Source of the DNA: Candidatus Hydrogenedentota bacterium
GTDB taxonomy: Bacteria > Hydrogenedentota > Hydrogenedentia > Hydrogenedentales > JAEUWI01
NCBI GenBank assembly: GCA_016791475.1
Contig: JAEUWI010000001.1
Location: forward strand, 124,001-188,000
Direction: 5' to 3'
Length of the DNA stretch: 64,000 bases
A program made the translations under genes and the position numbers. Below the pieces are notes generated by a model. That model was not told where the DNA came from. It did not search any database and was given only the letters and a program-made list of their open reading frames with translations. Positions within the stretch are counted from its first letter, which is position 1. The number at the start of each line of letters is the position of its first letter. Shown one piece after another: positions 24,171 through 32,897 of the stretch.

Positions 24171-25538
24171 TCAATCCCTCGGTTGCCAGGGCACGGCCCC
24201 GGCGCGGTTGATGTGCTCGCGGAGAGCGGTAAAGAGTTCGCGGTGCATCTCGTGGTCTTCGGGCAGCGGGGTGGTCTCCGCCGGATCTTCGGCGAGGTTG
24301 TAGAGCCGCAGCGGCTCAAAGGGACCGTTCTGCAGCAACTTCCAGGGGCCGCGCCGGATGGCGTGGTAGTCCCGGCCGCCGTAGGGGCCGCCTTCGCGGC
24401 GTACCCAGATAAGGGTGCGGTCGGGATCGACCGTGCCCGCGCCGGTGAGCGTGGGGAGGAGGCTGAGGCCGTCGATGTTGCGGTCAAATGGCAGCCCGGC
24501 GAGGTCGCAGAGGGTGGGGTAGAGGTCCATGGTCATCGCGGGGGAGTCGCAGCGCTGTCCTGACGCGATTTTTTCGGGCCAGACCGCGCACATCGGCGAT
24601 TTGATGCCACCTTCAAGCATGTCCTGCTTGCCGCCGTTGAGCGCACCGCTCGTGCCGCCCGCGCGGAGGTCGCCACCATTGTCGGAGCAGAAGAGAATCA
24701 AGGTTTGCTCATACTGACCTGTATCTTTCAGCGTCTGCACCACGCGGCCAATGCCGTCGTCCATGTGTTCGATGAGCGCGGCGAGTTTCGCCCGTTGCTC
24801 GGGCAGGGCGGGGTCACGCGTCTGCACTTTCCGGAACCAATCCTCCGGCGGCTCGATGGGCGAGTGGGGCGCGTTGTAGGCGAGGTAGAGGAAGAAGGGC
24901 GCTTCTTCGACCTGCTGTTTCTGAACGTAATCCACGGACCACTGGGTGAAGAGATCGGTGGCGTGGCCTTCGGCTTCGATTGCCTCGGCATTGTGGCGCA
25001 GGTAATTGATGCCGTGACGCCGGTGGGTGTAGTAGTCGTCCATCATATCGCCGAGGAAACCGTGGAAGAGGTCGAAGCCGCGCTCATTCGGCGTATTGGG
25101 CGATTCCAGGCCGAGGTGCCACTTGCCCACCAGGGCCGTGTGGTAGCCGCCGCGACGCAGCACGGCGGGGAGCAGGTCGATGTCTTCGCGCAGGTGGCCC
25201 CAACTGTTCTCGCGGTGGGTGCGAATGACGCCGGGCACCCCCGCGAGGTCCGGATAGCGCCCGCTGAGCAGGGCCGCGCGCGTGGGCGAGCACACGGGGC
25301 TGTTCGCGTAGAAATTGTCGAAGCGCATGCCCGCGCTCATCAGCGCATCAATGTGGGGCGTCTGAATATCCGCCGCACCCATGCAGGAAAGGTCGCCGTA
25401 GCCCAGATCGTCCGCGAGAATAACGAGGATGTTTGGCTGTCCCTGGCGCACATCGGCGGGTCGCGCTTCGGCGGGTAGCGCACCGAGCGCGAGGGCACTC
25501 GCGGTGGCTTTCAAGAAGGCGCGTCGGTTCTGAAACAT
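24171..25538 (-). CDS. Exported sulfatase, formylglycine type
   Basis: A 455-residue arylsulfatase-family enzyme. The N-terminus is a Tat-type signal (NRRAFLKATASALALG). Metal-binding NILVILADDLGYGD follows, then the sulfatase signature CSPTRAALLSGR, in which the Cys is converted to formylglycine. GKWHLG, CSDNGGD and a C-terminal WKLLQNG strand complete the family pattern. It would remove sulfate from a polysaccharide or other sulfate ester in the periplasm. No formylglycine-generating enzyme is encoded in the window, so maturation depends on a gene elsewhere. It is divergent from a second sulfatase, with a 9-bp array in the space between. The precise substrate cannot be inferred. Confidence 0.93.
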   Translation of the reverse strand: MFQNRRAFLKATASALALGALPAEARPADVRQGQPNILVILADDLGYGDLSCMGAADIQTPHIDALMSAGMRFDNFYANSPVCSPTRAALLSGRYPDLAGVPGVIRTHRENSWGHLREDIDLLPAVLRRGGYHTALVGKWHLGLESPNTPNERGFDLFHGFLGDMMDDYYTHRRHGINYLRHNAEAIEAEGHATDLFTQWSVDYVQKQQVEEAPFFLYLAYNAPHSPIEPPEDWFRKVQTRDPALPEQRAKLAALIEHMDDGIGRVVQTLKDTGQYEQTLILFCSDNGGDLRAGGTSGALNGGKQDMLEGGIKSPMCAVWPEKIASGQRCDSPAMTMDLYPTLCDLAGLPFDRNIDGLSLLPTLTGAGTVDPDRTLIWVRREGGPYGGRDYHAIRRGPWKLLQNGPFEPLRLYNLAEDPAETTPLPEDHEMHRELFTALREHINRAGAVPWQPRD

Positions 25539-25641
25539 GGTAGAGTCTCTCCGGTTGGCTTGTGTCATGGACACGGCGTGCGGCATGCTACGGGCCTGCC
25601 ATGGTGAGCGGCGCAGCCCGCGAAAATCAAGTGCGTGATAG

Positions 25642-25698
25642 GACGGGCAGGTCTGATAGGACCGATGACAGTAAACGGTCCTATCGGACTTATTCGTC
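25642..25698. repeat. 9-bp-period array, CGATAGGAC words, inverted pair
   Basis: GAC/GTC triplets lie at 25642, 25651 and 25660, then at 25678, 25687 and 25696, nine bases apart in each arm. The words match those at 8382 and 49143. The array fills the 189-base space between two divergent sulfatase starts, so a terminator role is unlikely here. Confidence 0.88.
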
Positions 25699-25727
25699 CT
25701 ATTCAAGGGAGAAGGGAGTTCCCAAAA

Positions 25728-27086
25728 ATGTACCGAATCGTCTTGCTCTCGCTGGCGCTTCTCCTGGCAGCGCTCTCGGCAAAGGCTGCGCCGAAAAACA
25801 TCGTGCTCTATGTCACCGACGACCAGGGCAGCACCGACGCCGGCTGCTACGGAAACCCGGTTATCAAGACACCCGGCCTGGACACCCTTGCGGCGTCGGG
25901 CACGCGCTTCACCCGGGCCTTCTGCACCACGCCATCGTGCAGTGCGAGCCGTTCGGTGATTCTCACCGGTCTGCTGAACCATGCCAACGGCCAGTACGGC
26001 CACGAGCACGACTATCATCACTTTCGAACTTTCGAGACGGTCAAGAGCCTGCCGAACCGCCTGAACGAAGCGGGCTACCGGACCATCTCCCTCGGCAAGC
26101 TCCATGTGGGCCCGCCGGAGGCCTATGATTTCGCGTCGTGGGGCGTCGATTTCATGGATGAGAAGAAGAGCATCCTGCCGGGGGACTTGGCGGCGGCCGC
26201 CGAGGCCTTTATCCTGGCCGACGATTCACAGCCCTTCTTCATGTACTTCTGCACCGTGGAGCCGCACCGGCCCTTCAAGCGGGAAACGGCCGATGCGGTC
26301 AACCCGAAAGATGTGATCGTGCCGTCCTTCCTGCCGGACAACGCCGCGACGCGCGAGGAGCTTGCGGCTTACTACGCCTCCGTGCAGCAGGCGGACAGCG
26401 GCCTTGTGCGGCTTATCCAGTCGTTGAAGGACACGGGCCACTGGGAAGACACGCTCATCATTTATGTTTCCGACAACGGCATGGCCTTTCCCGGCGCGAA
26501 GACCAACTGCTACGAGCCGGGGGTGCGCCTGCCCTGCGTGGTGCGCAATCCCGAGGCCGCGCGGGAGGGCGTGGTGACCGATGCCATGATCACGTGGGCC
26601 GACATCACGCCGACGATTCTGGATTATGCCGGTATCGCGACGAAGCCCGAGGAATTCCACGGGCGTTCTTTTCTCTCCGTGCTGGAGCAGGAATCGCCCG
26701 AAGGGTGGGACAGCGTGTTTCTGAGCCATACCTTTCACGAAGTGACCATGTACTACCCCGTGCGGGTGTTGCGCGACGAACGCTACAAGCTCATGTGGAA
26801 CATGGCCAGCGGCCTGTCTTTTCCCTTCGCCTCCGACTTGTGGGAATCCAAAACCTGGCAATATCTCGTATTGACCAACGCCACCCACTTCGCGAAGCGT
26901 CCAGTTCATGACTATCTCCACCGCGCGCCATTTGAGTTATACGACCTCGAGCAGGACCCGGACGAGCTCCATAACCTCGCGGACATACCGGTCTATCAGG
27001 AGCGCCTCGCGGAAATGAAGGCCCGGCTGAAGGCGCACCAGGAACGGACCAACGACCCCTGGATTCTGAAGTGGGAGCACGAATAA
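25728..27086 (+). CDS. Exported sulfatase with CSASR active site
   Basis: A 452-residue sulfatase with a Sec signal peptide (cleavage near AKAA). NIVLYVTDDQG gives metal ligands, and the signature is CSASRSVILTG, with Ala in place of the usual Pro at the third position. That Cys-x-Ala-x-Arg form occurs in the heparan N-sulfatase-like and related clades and should still be modified to formylglycine. Later landmarks are GKLHVG, FFMYFCTVEPHRPF and YVSDNGMAF. ATG 25728 is nine bases after GGGAG. The next gene starts two bases after its stop, so it is expressed with the sulfatase-like lipoprotein. Confidence 0.92.
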   Translation: MYRIVLLSLALLLAALSAKAAPKNIVLYVTDDQGSTDAGCYGNPVIKTPGLDTLAASGTRFTRAFCTTPSCSASRSVILTGLLNHANGQYGHEHDYHHFRTFETVKSLPNRLNEAGYRTISLGKLHVGPPEAYDFASWGVDFMDEKKSILPGDLAAAAEAFILADDSQPFFMYFCTVEPHRPFKRETADAVNPKDVIVPSFLPDNAATREELAAYYASVQQADSGLVRLIQSLKDTGHWEDTLIIYVSDNGMAFPGAKTNCYEPGVRLPCVVRNPEAAREGVVTDAMITWADITPTILDYAGIATKPEEFHGRSFLSVLEQESPEGWDSVFLSHTFHEVTMYYPVRVLRDERYKLMWNMASGLSFPFASDLWESKTWQYLVLTNATHFAKRPVHDYLHRAPFELYDLEQDPDELHNLADIPVYQERLAEMKARLKAHQERTNDPWILKWEHE

Positions 27087-27087
27087 G

Positions 27088-28476
27088 ATGCGAATCTGGA
27101 TACTACCGTTCATCGGTCTCTTCGTTGTCAGCGGCTGCGGCGAAGCGCCCAAGCCGATTGCGCCACCTTCGGCCCGTCCGAATATCGTCCTGATTGTCAT
27201 GGACACCCTCCGAGCGGACCGTATCGATGCCCGGCGCAAAGGTAAGCCTGTCATGCCATTTCTATCGCGGATGGCGGAGGAGGGCGACAACTATCGCAAT
27301 GCCATCAGTCCCAGCAGTTGGACCAAACCCGCATTGGCCTCGGTGCTGACCGGCGTCTACTCCAACCGTCATGGCGTGCGGCATAGTGCGCGGATTGAGG
27401 ATCCGGAGCATCCCACGAGCGACGTGCTGGGTGATTCGTGGACAACCCTCGCCGAGTGGCTGGTCGCGCAGGGCTACACGCCCTGGGCTTTTCAGACGAA
27501 CGCCAATCTGACAAGGGCCCTCGGATTTGCCCAGGGCTATGAGGAGCGCCAGTACCGCTTCAGCAACGGCGCGCCCGCCAGCGAGGTGACCCGTGCCGCG
27601 CTGGAATCGTTCCCCCAGCTTCCCGCGCCCTTCTTCCTTTACGCTCACTATATGGACCCCCACGCGCCTTACCGTCCGGTGCCGGAGCTTGCGGAGGCCC
27701 TGGGTGCGGAGCCTGTGATGAGCGACGAAGACCGGGCGATTCTGGACGATGATGGGCGTTTCATGGACTACTATCTGGATCAGGTAAAGACGGCCATAGG
27801 ACTACAGAGTGCTCACACCCTGCCCGATCTCGGCAAGGGGGCCAAAGAAGCGGTGCGTCACCGATATGATCTGGAGTGCCTGGCCATGGATCGGGCCATC
27901 GAGGAACTGGTCACGGCGGTCCGGGAGAAGCACCCCGATACCGTATTTGTGTTTCTCTCCGATCATGGCGAAGAGTTCTGGGAGCGGGGCGGCATGGGCC
28001 ACGGCGTCACCCTTTTTCAGGAGCAGGTGCGCGTGCCTCTGATTGTCGTTGACGGCCAGGCGCCGGGAAATGTCCACGAAGGAATGACAAGCACCATGGC
28101 GATCCTGCCCTGGCTGGCGAAGCGCCTGGGTGTTCCTCCCCTCGAATCATGGAGTCAGTTGGACAACGGGGCGGTGTTCTCCGAGACGTGGGGGCCCTGG
28201 CCCTCGTTGGGCGTGCACCAGTCGGCGGTTTTCAGCGAAGGCCACAGTTTCATTAGGAATCATGGAGCCAACAAGAGCGAACTCTTCGGCCTTGAGCGCG
28301 ATCCCGAAGAATGGGCGGACGTGTCGGTAAGTGATCCGGCGCGGGCCCTCTCCATGGGCGCAATGCTCAATTCCTATCTTGCGGAGTCCGTTGCGAGCGA
28401 AAGCGCCACCGTACCGTTGGCTCCCGAGGACGTTGAGGTGCTTGAAGCGATTGGCTACGGCGACTCGGGGCACTGA
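27088..28476 (+). CDS. Sulfatase-like lipoprotein without formylglycine cysteine
   Basis: A 462-residue member of the alkaline phosphatase/sulfatase superfamily with a lipoprotein signal (VVSGCGEAP, lipid Cys about residue 15). PNIVLIVMDTLRADR carries the metal ligands and FLSDHGEEFWERGGMGHG the second set. At the nucleophile position the sequence is SPSSWTKPALASVLTG: there is no Cys-x-Pro-x-Arg, and the Thr or a Ser must serve instead. This form is common in membrane-anchored superfamily members that act as phosphotransferases or phosphodiesterases, so sulfatase activity should not be assumed. It follows the CSASR sulfatase by one base and probably works on the same material. Confidence 0.88.
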   Translation: MRIWILPFIGLFVVSGCGEAPKPIAPPSARPNIVLIVMDTLRADRIDARRKGKPVMPFLSRMAEEGDNYRNAISPSSWTKPALASVLTGVYSNRHGVRHSARIEDPEHPTSDVLGDSWTTLAEWLVAQGYTPWAFQTNANLTRALGFAQGYEERQYRFSNGAPASEVTRAALESFPQLPAPFFLYAHYMDPHAPYRPVPELAEALGAEPVMSDEDRAILDDDGRFMDYYLDQVKTAIGLQSAHTLPDLGKGAKEAVRHRYDLECLAMDRAIEELVTAVREKHPDTVFVFLSDHGEEFWERGGMGHGVTLFQEQVRVPLIVVDGQAPGNVHEGMTSTMAILPWLAKRLGVPPLESWSQLDNGAVFSETWGPWPSLGVHQSAVFSEGHSFIRNHGANKSELFGLERDPEEWADVSVSDPARALSMGAMLNSYLAESVASESATVPLAPEDVEVLEAIGYGDSGH

Positions 28477-28826
28477 GGGCGCGATCGTACGAAAATGTGC
28501 GGCATCCAAAGGGCGTACCGGACCATTTTCGGCGATCCGGCCCCGATCCATTGGGTATTCGGGGTGCCGTGTCCGGGCAAAGTGGCGGGGGCTCAACAAA
28601 ATTGTACGCGGCCTCCTTGCTTCGCATTATTTGTACAAATTTGGACCCGACATAGGATGTTTTCGGGCCCTGGGAACGCTTTGAAGGGCCTCTTTGATGG
28701 GTAAGTCATTGTAGTGTAGGCAGTTAGATGGATGGGTTTGTTCTTGGCATGGGAATGGCTTTAGGTAATCTGTTGACAGTTAAACAGCAGCCCAAGAGCC
28801 TCCATGAAGGAACAGAAAGGTCCGAA
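28477..28826. other. Intergenic stretch without a supported gene
   Basis: About 350 bases follow the sulfatase-like gene. The base composition is lower in GC than the neighbours, with runs such as AATTGTACGCGG and TTTGTACAAATTT. A TTGACA occurs near 28771, but no convincing -10 stands at proper spacing. I see no RNA gene or repeat. Confidence 0.4.
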
Positions 28827-29021
28827 ATGAGCCCGCTAATGCCCGAAGCCATCCGCACACAGTCCCCGATCAAAGCCTGGTATCTTGCCACCTTTCGCGG
28901 CAAGAAGGTGTTCACCACCATCTGCCAGCCGACCCTGTGCATCTTCGGCGTTATCCTCTATCAGTATAGCTGGGTCCTGGTCAGCACGGAGCAACCCGCA
29001 TCCGTGATGGCAGCCTTCTAA
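28827..29021 (+). CDS. Possible small protein with one membrane segment
   Basis: A 64-residue frame from ATG 28827, with AAAGG about six bases upstream. The product has a polar N-terminus, a basic patch (FRGKKVF) and a hydrophobic run, LCIFGVILYQYSWVLV, that could cross the membrane once. A strong terminator 118 bases after the stop shows that something here is transcribed. The frame can be read from an earlier start at 28728. No family is recognised and coding is uncertain. Confidence 0.35.
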   Translation: MSPLMPEAIRTQSPIKAWYLATFRGKKVFTTICQPTLCIFGVILYQYSWVLVSTEQPASVMAAF

Positions 29022-29138
29022 GTTTTTTATGCGCAAGAAGAGGTCCGGAAACGCACCCCGGCCTGCAAGACAGTCGAGTGCCTTCGGCACATGCCGTTCT
29101 GCCCCAAGTCAGACGGATTAAGGCACACCCCCCACCAT

Positions 29139-29187
29139 GGTGCGCAGCGCGGCCCACACCACCGCGCTGCGCACCCCCTCCTTTTTT
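29139..29187 (+). terminator. Strong intrinsic terminator
   Basis: GGTGCGCAGCGCGG (29139-29152) pairs perfectly over 14 bases with CCGCGCTGCGCACC (29162-29175), loop of nine bases, then CCCTCC and TTTTTT at 29182-29187. It ends transcription from the left just before the DUF115-like gene. Confidence 0.85.
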
Positions 29188-29263
29188 CCAGTGGCCCGCG
29201 GGTGGTGGAATGAGCTTGCCTCCACCGCAACGAACCTGCTTCAATACGGCAGGAGCCGCCCGG

Positions 29264-30445
29264 ATGAATCCTTATTACGCCTGCCTTCCCGAAGGTGAGT
29301 CGCCCTATCTGCTGGAATGCTGGCTGCGCACCCTTCCGCCCGAAGCGCGGGTGGTCCTGCTGCCCTCCGATGTTCACGGCGCTCCGGAGCAAGCCGCCCT
29401 TCCCGCCGATCCCCGACTCACCCTTGCGCGGGAATTCGACGCCGTCGCGGCTCGGGACTGCCCCCGGATCCACATCCCGGTATCTCTCGAACGGGTCCCC
29501 ATGCGGTACCGCGCGGGCGTGTCCCTGCCCGAGGTGTCTTCCCGCTATGCGCTGTTGCCCCCGCTCTGGCGGCGCGGCTTCAGGGAGGCTGTATTTGTGG
29601 ATCACGGGGGCGCGACGGTCCTGCCCATGCCCCACCTGCTGGACGGCTTCCACCATCGCCATCGGGGCGAACGCTGTTTTGTAGTGGGGAATGGGCCGAG
29701 TCTGAACGACATTGATATGACGAAGCTGAAAGGCGAGCTGACCCTGGGTTCGAACCGATGCTTCCTGGGCTATGAGTCGTGGGGCTTCCCCTTCAGTTAC
29801 TGGGGGGTATACGACAAGTACCAGATAGAGACCTACCACCCGGTTTATGAATCGGCCGTGCCCGCCGACACGGTGAAGTTTTTTCCGGCGGAGTACTGGC
29901 CCGTGATGCGCGTGGCGCAAGGATGCCCGGTGAACAGCGCGTGGCCCGATCCCTTCCCCCGCGCTTTTTCAGACTGTCCGTCGCGGGTCTATCGCGGATT
30001 CACGGTAACCTTCATGCTGCTGCAGATTGCGGCGATCATGGGCTGCGACCCCATCATCCTTATCGGCGCCGACCATCGCTACGAATTATCGCGGCGGGGC
30101 TACTCGCCGATTCTGCGGCGCGCATGGCGCGGTGTGGCGCGGCGCCTGCGCGGCGGGCGGGTCTATGAGACCGCACTTGCCGCGCAACGCGCCTGGACGA
30201 AGGGGAGCCGCTCCGGCGATGCGGCGCTCTGGACGACGGCGGACGCCACCCGCGCGACCCACTTCACCTCGGACTACACGGATGGCGGGAAGAACCGCTT
30301 CCTGCCGCCGGAGCCCGAAGAAGCGGAGCGGGACTTTGACTGCGCCCGGCGCTGGGCCGAGGGAAGTGGCCGCAGGATTCTGAACGCCACCCCGGGTACG
30401 GCGCTGGAGAGCTTTCCCGAGGTGGACTTCGGTCGCCTCTTCTGA
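29264..30445 (+). CDS. DUF115 / MptE-like protein, glycan-associated
   Basis: A 393-residue protein. Residues about 135-270 match the DUF115 (6-hydroxymethylpterin pyrophosphokinase MptE-like) region: CFVVGNGPSLNDIDMTKLKGE, LGSNRCFL, then TVTFMLLQIAAIMGCDPIILIGADHRY. In bacteria such domains occur in motility-accessory and surface-glycan proteins and are often linked with sialic or legionaminic acid transfer (the Maf proteins). The first 130 residues have no domain I recognise. ATG 29264 has AGGAG eight bases upstream; the open frame before it runs through the terminator hairpin and was excluded. Confidence 0.7.
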   Translation: MNPYYACLPEGESPYLLECWLRTLPPEARVVLLPSDVHGAPEQAALPADPRLTLAREFDAVAARDCPRIHIPVSLERVPMRYRAGVSLPEVSSRYALLPPLWRRGFREAVFVDHGGATVLPMPHLLDGFHHRHRGERCFVVGNGPSLNDIDMTKLKGELTLGSNRCFLGYESWGFPFSYWGVYDKYQIETYHPVYESAVPADTVKFFPAEYWPVMRVAQGCPVNSAWPDPFPRAFSDCPSRVYRGFTVTFMLLQIAAIMGCDPIILIGADHRYELSRRGYSPILRRAWRGVARRLRGGRVYETALAAQRAWTKGSRSGDAALWTTADATRATHFTSDYTDGGKNRFLPPEPEEAERDFDCARRWAEGSGRRILNATPGTALESFPEVDFGRLF

Positions 30446-30463
30446 CCGAAACCTACGGCGGGC

Positions 30464-31714
30464 CTATCCGCGAACAGGCTTGGCGGGAGAGCAGCGCTCC
30501 CACCAGGCGCCGATCCGATCCGCGTATCCCAGGTTTTCGAGATAGGCCATGTCGAGCTCCGCTTTCACCCCGTCCCCGGATTCATGCTCTTCGGAGAAGT
30601 AATTGGCGGCGTGCAGTGCGGTCAGGGCGGTGAAGGCGGCCTCTTCCGGCACGTGATAGCCGGATTCCTGGAGGCTGTAGTCTTCCGCGGGGCAGGCCGA
30701 GGGATAGATGTGAAAGGCGATAGCCTCCACCACGGGGTCGGGCAGTCCCCAGAGTTCCAGGAGATAACTTCCCACCTGACTGTGCGTGGCGCCCAGGACC
30801 TGAATCTCCGCGTCAACCAGGGAGATCTGCTTTTCATCCGCGTAGCGGATGGCCGTGGCGAATTCATCCGTAAGTTGCGATGCCAGGATCAACTGGCCAA
30901 TTTCGTGGAGCAAACCCGCGGTAAAGGCGCGGTCGATGATCTTCTTGTCGCCGGTTTCCGCGGCCGCGATCTGGCGCGCGCCTTCGCCCACGGTCAGGCT
31001 GTGATTCCAGAGCGCGCCCAGGTTGAAACTTGCGGGAAGTTTCCGTCCTTTCGGCAGCTCGAAGACCTCCGCCATGAGCACGACATTCTTAAGGCTCTCC
31101 AGACCGAGCATGGAGCAGGCCTGGACCAGATTGGAGACGGGATTTCGCACGCCCATATAGGCGGAGTTGACGATCTGGAGTACCTTGATGCTCAGCGCCG
31201 GATCCTGTTCGATCAGTTTGCCCACGCGCGCGACCGAGGTGTCGTCGAGCATCATTTCCTGCAGGATCTGATTGTATACGACGGGAAGGGCCGGGAGTTT
31301 GCCCATGCGGTGCAGCAGGCTCTTGATGGCGCCCCCGTTGAGTTGCTCGCGGAGCGCGAAGGCCCGGGCCACCGCGTGGTACAGCTTCTGGGGGTCGCAG
31401 GGCTTGCCCATGAACTGGTGGGCGACGTTGGCGACCTTCAGGATCATCTGGGCGTCCGTGCTGCCCGACAGGACGAAGCGAACGGTGTTTGGAAATTCCT
31501 CGCGAACTTTCATCAGGAAGTCCACACCGCTCATGCCGTGCATGTTGAGGTCCGTGACCACCACGTCGAAATCGGGAAACTTCCGCATGGCGTCCAGCGC
31601 GTCTTCACCGGACTGGGCGAAGCTCATGCTCCAATCGCGGGCCACGCTCCGGAGCATGCGCTTCAGTCCGTTCAGGACGTTGATTTCATCGTCAACGAAT
31701 AGGACTCGTTTCAT
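30464..31714 (-). CDS. Response regulator with HDOD output domain
   Basis: A 416-residue two-domain signalling protein. Residues 1-120 are a receiver with acidic pair D8-D9, phosphoacceptor Asp55 in VVVTDLNMHG and Lys in GKPCDP. Residues about 135-340 are an HDOD domain, related to HD phosphohydrolases but without the catalytic His-Asp; the core includes LPALPVVYNQIL and SIKVLQIVNSAYMG. HDOD proteins act as regulatory scaffolds, often with cyclic di-GMP or motility systems. The gene overlaps the upstream HD-GYP gene by 23 bases, which indicates tight coupling. It is the last gene of a three-gene operon with the histidine kinase. Confidence 0.9.
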   Translation of the reverse strand: MKRVLFVDDEINVLNGLKRMLRSVARDWSMSFAQSGEDALDAMRKFPDFDVVVTDLNMHGMSGVDFLMKVREEFPNTVRFVLSGSTDAQMILKVANVAHQFMGKPCDPQKLYHAVARAFALREQLNGGAIKSLLHRMGKLPALPVVYNQILQEMMLDDTSVARVGKLIEQDPALSIKVLQIVNSAYMGVRNPVSNLVQACSMLGLESLKNVVLMAEVFELPKGRKLPASFNLGALWNHSLTVGEGARQIAAAETGDKKIIDRAFTAGLLHEIGQLILASQLTDEFATAIRYADEKQISLVDAEIQVLGATHSQVGSYLLELWGLPDPVVEAIAFHIYPSACPAEDYSLQESGYHVPEEAAFTALTALHAANYFSEEHESGDGVKAELDMAYLENLGYADRIGAWWERCSPAKPVRG

Positions 31715-32897
31715 AGGGTTCCCCCGCGCTTTCCTGCTCGGCGAAGTCTCGCCGAATGGTTTCGAAGGCTTCGACCACGAGTTCAAAAGCATCGTAGACT
31801 TCCGGCGAGAAGTGGGTGCCGCGGGTGGCGCGCATGGTTGCCACCGTCTGGTCCACCGTGAAGGCGGGCTTGTAGGCCCGCACCGACCGGAGGGCGTCAT
31901 AGACATCCGCGATGGCCACGATCTGCCCGGATATGGGAATGTCGTGCCCGCTCAGGCCGCGGGGATAGCCCCCACCGTCCCACCGCTCGTGATGGGAGAG
32001 GGCAATTTCGGCGGCCAGGAGGCGCAGTTCATCGCCCCCGTTCATATTCGAAGCGCCCGCGCCCGTATAGAAAGCCTGTCCGAACCGGTCGGACTTTCCC
32101 TCCTGCGGTACTTCCAGCAGAATCGCCGCGCCGATCTCGCAATGCCGCTCCATGAACTGGCGCTCCTCGGGCGTCAGTTTGCCGGGTTTGAAGAGAATAC
32201 CGTCCGGCACGCCGATTTTTCCGATGTCGTGGAGCGGGCTCGTGATGAAAATGGCGTGGCAGAACTGGAGGTCGAGATTCATCGCCTCGGCGAGGGCGCG
32301 GCTGCACGCGGCGACGCGCATGACATGCTCGCCCGTGTCCTGGTCTCGAAATTCGCCCGCTTTGGCCAGGCGCCAGATGATGTCCTGGCGCGAATGTTCC
32401 AGGGCGGCGGTTCTCTCGCGGACCTTCTGCTCGAGCACGGCGTTTTGTTCGCGAAGGCGGTCTTCATACTCCTTGATGCGAAGGGCGCTGCGAACGCGCG
32501 CGGTGAGGTCTTCCATATTGACCGGCTTGTTGAGCAGGTCGTCCGCACCCAGGTCGAGGCCGCGACGTTTGAGGTCGTTCTCCGCATTTCCCGTGAGAAT
32601 AATGACCGGGATGTCCCGCGTCTCGGGGTTGCCCTTCAGGGCGGTCAGCAGGTCGAAGCCCGTCTTGCGCGGCATGTTCACATCGGAAACGATGGTGTCG
32701 ATTCGCTCCCGCTTGACCAGCTCCAGCGCTTCGTCGGCGCCACCGGCGAAATACAGATCCCACTGGTCGCGTTGACCCCGGAGCATCCGGCGCAGGCCCG
32801 CGAGGAAGTTGGGCTCGTCGTCGACGAAAAGCACCTTTTTCCTTGCGGGTTCCGCGCTCCCGGCTTGCGGTTCTATCGTATAGCTGGCGTCGGTCAT
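31692..32897 (-). CDS. Response regulator with HD-GYP phosphodiesterase domain
   Basis: A 401-residue regulator. The receiver (about 20-140) has D26-D27, phosphoacceptor Asp72 in IVSDVNMPRK and Lys in LNKPVN. A coiled linker (about 142-172) leads to the HD-GYP domain: His191 in TGEHVMR, HDIGKIG at 223-229, HHERWDGGGYPRGL for the GYP motif, and DALRSVRAYKPAF. All expected metal and signature residues are present, so cyclic di-GMP hydrolysis is likely. There is an N-terminal extension of 18 polar residues before the receiver. The gene starts directly after the kinase stop and overlaps the HDOD gene. A PilZ receptor encoded at 444-824 could respond to the same second messenger. Confidence 0.93.
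   Translation of the reverse strand: MTDASYTIEPQAGSAEPARKKVLFVDDEPNFLAGLRRMLRGQRDQWDLYFAGGADEALELVKRERIDTIVSDVNMPRKTGFDLLTALKGNPETRDIPVIILTGNAENDLKRRGLDLGADDLLNKPVNMEDLTARVRSALRIKEYEDRLREQNAVLEQKVRERTAALEHSRQDIIWRLAKAGEFRDQDTGEHVMRVAACSRALAEAMNLDLQFCHAIFITSPLHDIGKIGVPDGILFKPGKLTPEERQFMERHCEIGAAILLEVPQEGKSDRFGQAFYTGAGASNMNGGDELRLLAAEIALSHHERWDGGGYPRGLSGHDIPISGQIVAIADVYDALRSVRAYKPAFTVDQTVATMRATRGTHFSPEVYDAFELVVEAFETIRRDFAEQESAGEPYETSPIR

Noticed and set aside
28771-28776. TTGACA as a promoter -35 for the small membrane-type frame
   Set aside because: No acceptable -10 sequence is found at 16-18 bases, so it was noted only in the gap description.
29746-29756. GGGTTCGAACC resembling the T-arm of a tRNA
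   Set aside because: It lies inside the DUF115-like coding sequence, and no acceptor, D or anticodon stems can be placed around it.
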